From NCBI GenBank assembly GCA_002373045.1, contig DFHU01000003.1, forward strand, positions 24,681-88,680: a stretch of DNA of 64,000 nt, read 5' to 3'. Positions 58,539-64,000 of this stretch are shown here, piece after piece. How positions within the stretch are numbered: position 1 is the stretch's first letter; every line of letters starts with the position of its first letter. The notes beneath the pieces are model-generated. The model searched no databases. It was not told the origin of the DNA and saw nothing but the letters and a program-made list of their open reading frames with translations. Origin of the DNA: Pseudoselenomonas ruminantium. Lineage in GTDB: Bacteria; Bacillota; Negativicutes; Selenomonadales; Selenomonadaceae. Made by a program: the position numbers and the translations under genes.

Positions 58539-59213
58539 ATGGAGATTTTTCATAATGACTGGGCTGACCTTTTGCGGGACGAAATGGCTAAGCCGTATTA
58601 TCGGGAACTGCGGCAGTTTTTGATTAACGAATACCACACACGGCAGATTTTCCCGGATATGTATTCGATTTTTAATGCCCTGCATTATACGAGTTACGCC
58701 GATACGAAGGTGGTTATTTTAGGGCAGGACCCCTATCATGGGGACGGACAGGCGCATGGGCTGTCTTTTTCGGTGCAGCCGGGCGTGGAGCCGCCGCCGT
58801 CACTTATCAATATCTTCAAGGAACTTTCTACGGATTTAGGCTGTACGGTGCCGAATAATGGCTGCTTAAAGCCTTGGGCGGAGCAGGGCGTATTGCTCTT
58901 GAATACAGTGCTTACGGTGCGTGCCCATCAGGCGGCTTCGCATCAGGGGAAGGGCTGGGAGACGTTTACGGATAAGATTATCTCCCTGCTGAATGAGCGG
59001 GAAAAGCCGATGGCGTTTATCCTCTGGGGTTCTCCTGCCCGCCGCAAGAAGGCTATGATTACCAATCCGCAGCATTTTATCGTGGAATCACCGCATCCCA
59101 GTCCGTTGTCGGCTTTCCGTGGGTTCTTTGGCAGTCGTCCGTTTTCCAGGGTCAATGAATTTTTGCAGAGCACAGGTCAGGAACCCATCAACTGGCAGCT
59201 GCCGAATATTTGA
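58539..59213 (+). CDS. ung: Uracil-DNA glycosylase
   Basis: A family 1 uracil-DNA glycosylase of 224 residues that removes uracil from DNA. Motif [21 protein letters not shown] has the catalytic Asp and Tyr (about residues 63-82); [12 protein letters not shown] is the DNA-minor-groove loop; [17 protein letters not shown] carries the uracil-contacting Asn; [20 protein letters not shown] is the leucine loop with the catalytic His. All are intact. ATG 58539 has AGGAG upstream. The gene starts 40 bp after a 181-bp palindrome, which may affect its transcription. Confidence 0.96.
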   Translation: MEIFHNDWADLLRDEMAKPYYRELRQFLINEYHTRQIFPDMYSIFNALHYTSYADTKVVILGQDPYHGDGQAHGLSFSVQPGVEPPPSLINIFKELSTDLGCTVPNNGCLKPWAEQGVLLLNTVLTVRAHQAASHQGKGWETFTDKIISLLNEREKPMAFILWGSPARRKKAMITNPQHFIVESPHPSPLSAFRGFFGSRPFSRVNEFLQSTGQEPINWQLPNI

Positions 59214-59308
59214 TATATGGAATTAGTTCCACATTTTTCTTGCTTTTTTCCATAAAATCTCCTAATATAGTAATTGTAAACGTAACGAAAACAGATTTGG
59301 GGATATGT

Positions 59309-60352
59309 ATGGAACAACAAAAAGTAACCATCAAAGATGTCGCGGAATTGGCGGGGGTTTCCAAAAGTACGGTTTCCCGCTATTTGAATAACGGCTATAT
59401 CAGTGCGGAAAAACAGGCCAAGGTGCGCAAGGCAATTGAAAAAACCGGCTTTCAGTCGAATTTTTTTGCCAAACGCCTGAAGACCAGAGAAAGCAAGCTG
59501 ATTGGCATTGTGCTTCCCCGTATGGATTCGGTGACTGTCGGCAAATTGCTTTCCGGTATTACACGGGTGCTGGAGCCGGAAGGGTATCAGAGCATTCTGC
59601 TGGTGAGTCAGCTTTCGCAGAAGAAAGAACTGGAAAGTATGCAAAAGCTCCAGCAGCAGGGGGTAGATGCCATTTTGGTTGATTCCGTAGGACTTACTGC
59701 CGAACATGTACGCCGTGCTCAAGAATGGGGGCTGCCTATCCTTTATACAGGGCAGAAAAATTCAGCGGTTCAATGCTTAAAAATTGATGACGCCGCTGCC
59801 GGACACCTTATGGGGGTGTATTTGCGGCAGATGGGGCATAAACATGCGGTATTTGCCGGTGTGACGGAAAGCGATGAAGCCGTGGGCATTGAGCGTAAGG
59901 AAGGCTTTATGGCAGGGTTTTGCGAAGGCCGGACAGATGCGAAAGTGGAGTTTGTGGAAACCGGATTTGATTTTCTTTCGGCCTATAATCAGGCAGAGGA
60001 AATATGCAAAATAGCCCCCAGCGTAGTGGTGGGGGCTACGGATAATATTAGTCTGGGAATACTGCGCTATTTTCATGAGCGGGGGGTCAAGGTTCCCGAG
60101 GAAATATCCGTGGCAGGCTTTGGCGGCTACGATGTGGGCGCGGTAGTTTATCCTGCGCTTACCACGGTAGCCTTTGACTATGAACTTATGGGGATGAAGG
60201 CCGCCAGTTATCTGCTCAATATCCTGCGGGGAGAAGATGCGAAATTGACGAATTTGGATATGCCGCTGCTTTTTGTCGAACGGGAAAGTGTGCAGGATCT
60301 TGTGAAAAAAACTTTTCCGGCAAATACAACCTCTTTGCCCTCGATGATGTAA
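59309..60352 (+). CDS. LacI-family transcriptional regulator (ScrR-like)
   Basis: A 347-residue repressor: HTH VTIKDVAELAGVSKSTVSRY then LNNGYISAEKQAKVRKAIEK, hinge and a periplasmic-binding-protein-like sensor domain from about 65. It resembles sucrose/trehalose repressors ScrR and TreR. TTGTAAACGTAACGA (59274-59288) in its own upstream region resembles LacI-type operators and suggests autoregulation. ATG 59309 follows TTTGGGG; an in-frame upstream extension is rejected. No sugar genes are beside it, so its targets lie elsewhere. Confidence 0.88.
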   Translation: MEQQKVTIKDVAELAGVSKSTVSRYLNNGYISAEKQAKVRKAIEKTGFQSNFFAKRLKTRESKLIGIVLPRMDSVTVGKLLSGITRVLEPEGYQSILLVSQLSQKKELESMQKLQQQGVDAILVDSVGLTAEHVRRAQEWGLPILYTGQKNSAVQCLKIDDAAAGHLMGVYLRQMGHKHAVFAGVTESDEAVGIERKEGFMAGFCEGRTDAKVEFVETGFDFLSAYNQAEEICKIAPSVVVGATDNISLGILRYFHERGVKVPEEISVAGFGGYDVGAVVYPALTTVAFDYELMGMKAASYLLNILRGEDAKLTNLDMPLLFVERESVQDLVKKTFPANTTSLPSMM

Positions 60353-60389
60353 TATGTACTTCCTGTATATATCCTGCGGCTGTCTGTAT

Positions 60390-63300
60390 TTACCACATCC
60401 GCCGCAAAGTCAGGGCACACATTATATCCTTATCGTGGCTGCCGCGTGTCAGAACGGCATCACCGGACAACGTCCAGCCCGGTGAAAATTCTGCTTCACC
60501 ATTCAGAGACAAAACCATATGTGTCTTATCCTGCTGTCCGACCATCTCATAGGTGGCAGGGCCTCCACCGAGATAGCCAAACGTAACCCGGGGATTTGCA
60601 CCGCTGAAAGCGTGTCTTGCGCCGATGCGCATGGCATAGCTGCCCTTGTTCAAATAGCGCTTAAACTCCAGCCCCAGCCCCATAGCAAAATATGTATTGG
60701 CTGCGCTGTTCGCCTTTTGCCCTAATACTCCTACACCTCTTTCCTGATAACCATCCTGCCATAACCGGGAGAGCTGCATATTGGCATAGGGGCTCACATG
60801 CCATGTCTTTACCTTGCCAGCCTGTAAGTCGTATTTATACTCGCCGCCCAGTTCCAACAGATGGCTGTTGTAATCAGCTTCTGCCATGCCCATCCCGGTT
60901 ATGCCCCGGCTCAGGTCATTTTTCAGCCAGCCATGATTCAGGTATACAAAACCTTCATGCGCGCCACGCTTGTAGCCGCCGTATACGCCCAGCCGGGTAT
61001 CCGTCAGTTTACTGCTGGCAGAACCTGCCGCAAAGGAATTCTTGCCGTAGCTGACAAAAACGCCGGCACGCCAGTTTTTTCCGGCAGTCTTATCATAGCC
61101 CAAAGCAAAAGTCGTGCCATGATAATTTGCTCCGCCCTTTAGTTCGCCCCAATTCTTGGCGGTCTTGAACCAGATGCCATTTTCCACTGGCCGGTCAACC
61201 TGTGCCTGTAATTTCAGGCCCTCATCAACTGTTTCCGTCTTGTCATCGGCAAGCTTAGACACGGGAACATGGATATCAACATTCTGCATGGCAAAAGCCT
61301 CTGTCAGCCGGGAAGAAATGATATGGCTCGTCACTGTGCTGGTCTGCGCCATAGTCATCCCCTGCACAGCGTTAGGTGAGGAAATATCCTTTAAGGCGCC
61401 GGCTGCTTTTTCCTGATTCATGGAAAACAGCTTGCGCAGTTCGTCCTGTTGGAATTTTTCATTGCCCATTCCGTTATACATGGTTATTACAGCATTATAG
61501 GTATCGTTCACTACAGCATCCGCAGTTCCTAAATTGTTGGCAGCCATCGTTTCAGCAGCCAGCGTATTGCTGCCGGTTAGTTTACCCTGGGCACTGAGCA
61601 TGCCGGAGACCGGCGTTGCCGTATCGGCATTGGCAATCGTTCCGTTGATAGTCTCCGCCGTAAGAACGGTCTTCGTCTCGCCGGGCAGCATTCCAGCAGC
61701 CGTAACCGTTGACCCGTCAACATCCGCTGCACCATTGACGACTATCTGTCCGCCATCGCCGCCGCCATAGGCCTGCAAATTGCCGCTTGATACCAGTTTG
61801 CCATTTATGGTCATATTTTTATCAGCTGCCGCTGCGCCGATAGTGCCTTTATTGATAAGCTGCCCTGTAGTTGTATCCCTAGGAAAATCAGTAAGCTGTC
61901 GGTCGTCTTCCATGAGGTTCACTTTATAGGTTCCCCCAAAAAGTGTTCCATCCTTGGCTACCTGTACGTTTACCACATTTGCCTGACCTTCATAGATTAA
62001 AGTTCCGGCATTAACATTCATTTTCATATTGTCTTCGCCGGTGATATTGCCGCTATAGACCATATCCGCATTAAAATTGAGGTTGGTCACTAAATCGGGG
62101 ATATAATAGCCGTGGACATAGCCTTCTTCCCCCTCTTTTCCATTGTATTGAATATACAGATTGGGACGGTTCTGCCCACCATAATTATAAGCTCTTTCGC
62201 ATTCGGGCGTCTCAAATTGTCCCCAATTAGAGGTGATATTACCGCTGATGCTGGCACCTTTATTGATATTTATATTTTTGACAAACGCATTTTTGCTGAT
62301 ATAAATGGCATTTTCGCCACCCTTAAGCGTCCCTGACAGATTGTAGTTTTCCACCAAGGGGCCGTTCAGCTCATCCTTATTGGCATTATAGGTATTGGCA
62401 TTCATATCTGTCAGGGGAAGATTTTCAGCCTCACTAATTGTGCCGTCAGTGCTCACCTTACGCTTATAACGAATATAGGAGCCACGATACTCGTCTGATG
62501 CCCCGTTGGAACTTGAGCCGAAGTCAAACCGCACACCCGTGCCGCCTTCGCCGCTGGCAGTCACCGTACCTGCCTGCTCCACGGTCTGCTTTCTGCCATA
62601 GGCCACCAGAATGCCATTGCCGCGCAAGCCATCAGCATGAATCTCTGTATTCTGCGGCACGATTACCGTGTTGCCCGTGCCATCTATCCTGATACCTGTT
62701 GCACCTGTACCGGTGGTCATGATATTGGCATTCTGTGTTACCGTGTTGTCTGAGCCATAGATATGCAGGCCAATCCCCAGGGGCACGGTACTGTATGTAT
62801 TATCAAGATAAGCCGTGCCTGCCGCATTGCGCTGGAAAAACCCCTGATTGTTTACAATATTTCCGCCGTTGCCATAAATTGACCGCCCGAAATACGCCTT
62901 GCGGTCAAACTTATAGCCCAAATCCTGCATAACCGCCAGCTCCACTTCCATAAAGGACGTGTAATTGCTGTAGGAACGGTGGCTCATCATGCCCGTTGTC
63001 TGCAAATGTGAGCCCTCAAAGGTATTGTCTTCCCAGCCATTTACCGGCAGAGCCGAGCGGCCAAAGAAAGTCGCGCCCCCCAGTGCTTCCGTCACATGTT
63101 CACCCACAAAATAGGCATACCCTTTGCCATCGGCAGTGATTTGCTTATCCACCACAAAATAATTCGCCACATCCGTGTTATTGGGGACAGCTGCCGAGGT
63201 CACAATCGGTTTTCCCGGTGCCGCCGCATTGCCGTTTTGGTCCACCAGATGCAGCGTCCAGCTGTTCTTATTAGCAACGCCGCTATTGATATAAAACTTG

Positions 63301-63980
63301 CCATCATTTTTCGTATCTGCCAGGGAAATCCCTAAAGCATGTCCGAGCTCATGACGAAATGTACCGACAAAATCTGCCGCCTGCTCATTGGTGGGCAGTA
63401 TAGTGTCTGTGTCCACCCACCAGCCCTTAATCGCGCCTGTCCGTTCCGCCCCCATGTATGTGCCTACTGTTATTTCGCTAAAGACGTACTGGCCATTGGG
63501 TAAAACGTCATTAACAGCTGCCTCATAGGTCAGCTTATTTACGGGCTTGCCCTCCTGCAGATGCTCGCCTAATAAAAAGGCGGCCTTATCAGAGCTTTGC
63601 GAGGCTGCTTTTACACCATCTGATTTTATCGTCTGGGTTCCGGCTGACGCATTCTGCTTATCGTCTGTATTAACAAAAATCTGCCAGGGAGCGGGATTTC
63701 TTGCGCCGCCTCCCAGAATATTTGTCCAGTAAGCGGTACTGGACATGGTTGCCTGTCTAAGCGCTGCCGGCAGTTCATACGTTGGCCGGTCAATCAGCCA
63801 GCTACCGTCACGACCTATACCATAATTTTGTGCCATAAATTTAATTTCCGCAAAGGGCTTGCCGTTATAATAAGAGTATTCCGTCGCCAGATATGGTGAT
63901 GCCGCCTGACCATAGGTGAGCGGCATTGCCAGCCCCGACAAAACAGCAGCCGTCAGCCCCCAAAGCCGCTGGCGCTTCAT
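60390..63980 (-). CDS. Autotransporter with zinc-metalloprotease-like passenger
   Basis: An about 1196-residue type V secreted protein. The signal peptide is MKRQRLWGLTAAVLSGLAMP, with cleavage near GQAAS. The passenger starts with a metalloprotease-like domain (about 25-380) carrying FRHELGHALGIS (HExxH with a third ligand position, about 208-219), then a repetitive, Gly/Asn/Thr-rich beta-helix region (about 390-830, e.g. TGTGATGIRIDGTGNTVIVP). The last 265 residues are the autotransporter barrel, ending LTLRRMW. ATG 63980 has AAGGAACGG upstream on the minus strand; an ATG six codons earlier (63998) is the alternative, and upstream sequence ends at the window edge. It converges on the LacI-type gene. 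Substrate unknown. Confidence 0.85.
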   Translation of the reverse strand: MKRQRLWGLTAAVLSGLAMPLTYGQAASPYLATEYSYYNGKPFAEIKFMAQNYGIGRDGSWLIDRPTYELPAALRQATMSSTAYWTNILGGGARNPAPWQIFVNTDDKQNASAGTQTIKSDGVKAASQSSDKAAFLLGEHLQEGKPVNKLTYEAAVNDVLPNGQYVFSEITVGTYMGAERTGAIKGWWVDTDTILPTNEQAADFVGTFRHELGHALGISLADTKNDGKFYINSGVANKNSWTLHLVDQNGNAAAPGKPIVTSAAVPNNTDVANYFVVDKQITADGKGYAYFVGEHVTEALGGATFFGRSALPVNGWEDNTFEGSHLQTTGMMSHRSYSNYTSFMEVELAVMQDLGYKFDRKAYFGRSIYGNGGNIVNNQGFFQRNAAGTAYLDNTYSTVPLGIGLHIYGSDNTVTQNANIMTTGTGATGIRIDGTGNTVIVPQNTEIHADGLRGNGILVAYGRKQTVEQAGTVTASGEGGTGVRFDFGSSSNGASDEYRGSYIRYKRKVSTDGTISEAENLPLTDMNANTYNANKDELNGPLVENYNLSGTLKGGENAIYISKNAFVKNININKGASISGNITSNWGQFETPECERAYNYGGQNRPNLYIQYNGKEGEEGYVHGYYIPDLVTNLNFNADMVYSGNITGEDNMKMNVNAGTLIYEGQANVVNVQVAKDGTLFGGTYKVNLMEDDRQLTDFPRDTTTGQLINKGTIGAAAADKNMTINGKLVSSGNLQAYGGGDGGQIVVNGAADVDGSTVTAAGMLPGETKTVLTAETINGTIANADTATPVSGMLSAQGKLTGSNTLAAETMAANNLGTADAVVNDTYNAVITMYNGMGNEKFQQDELRKLFSMNQEKAAGALKDISSPNAVQGMTMAQTSTVTSHIISSRLTEAFAMQNVDIHVPVSKLADDKTETVDEGLKLQAQVDRPVENGIWFKTAKNWGELKGGANYHGTTFALGYDKTAGKNWRAGVFVSYGKNSFAAGSASSKLTDTRLGVYGGYKRGAHEGFVYLNHGWLKNDLSRGITGMGMAEADYNSHLLELGGEYKYDLQAGKVKTWHVSPYANMQLSRLWQDGYQERGVGVLGQKANSAANTYFAMGLGLEFKRYLNKGSYAMRIGARHAFSGANPRVTFGYLGGGPATYEMVGQQDKTHMVLSLNGEAEFSPGWTLSGDAVLTRGSHDKDIMCALTLRRMW

Positions 63981-64000
63981 AAACCGTTCCTTCTTCATAG

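Overview
The window comes from a bacterium with Firmicute-type housekeeping and an outer membrane, most likely a member of the Selenomonadaceae (Negativicutes; Selenomonas, Mitsuokella or a relative). The Firmicute side is the ori-proximal order jag-mnmE-mnmG-rsmG, a Soj/ParB pair with Bacillus-like parS sites, and a DUF4446 gene next to parB. The diderm side is an S-layer-homology porin of the OmpM/Mep45 type and a classical autotransporter ending in an aromatic residue. Base composition is close to balanced and reading frames are dense. The window must lie a few kb from oriC, because the first bases are the end of jag.

Layout: 1-4.3 kb, end of jag, then mnmE, mnmG and rsmG (tRNA and rRNA modification). 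4.4-10.4 kb, an accessory stretch: a Tat-exported flavoprotein, three exported proteins of unknown role, two tandem copies of what looks like an undescribed type I toxin-antitoxin module (29-residue hydrophobic peptide on the minus strand, divergent small RNA on the plus strand), and a decayed IS605-like insertion inside a second copy of one exported-protein gene. 10.4-16.1 kb, an AICAR transformylase behind a ZTP riboswitch, pfkA, a DnaA-box cluster and a two-protein B12-dependent methionine synthase. 16.1-19.5 kb, parS, parA, parB, DUF4446 and an M23 endopeptidase. 19.5-19.9 kb, three tandem copies of an unusual palindromic repeat; a fourth lies at 47.7 kb. 20-26.5 kb, a NYN-domain protein and a three-gene glutamate synthase operon of split, iron-sulfur-rich architecture. 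26.5-36.5 kb, cell-wall hydrolase, PreA-like dehydrogenase, racemase, hydrolase, LysR regulator and a peptidase/DcuC/porin operon, with five further parS sites in the gaps. 36.5-42.8 kb, sbcDC and an exported 5'-nucleotidase. 43-52.9 kb, a LysR regulator and an L-arabinose region (remnant MFS transporter, araB, araA, a YtfQRT/YjfF-like ABC importer). 53-54.3 kb, an unknown helical protein and an exported NlpC/P60-like protein. 54.3-59.2 kb, a PHP phosphatase, a folate operon (folE-folP-folB-folK/DHFR fusion), two large inverted repeats and ung. 59.3-64 kb, a LacI regulator and an autotransporter with a zinc-protease motif.

How it fits together: parA, parB and six parS sites form the chromosome-segregation region. 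Arabinose genes probably form one regulon, since similar operator-like palindromes precede the old transporter gene and the ABC importer. Folate, one-carbon and methionine functions (folate operon, AICAR transformylase under ZTP control, MetH) cluster unusually close to the origin. The most novel-looking item is the duplicated toxin/small-RNA module at 6.9-7.6 kb, followed by the constant-loop, variable-arm palindromic repeats.
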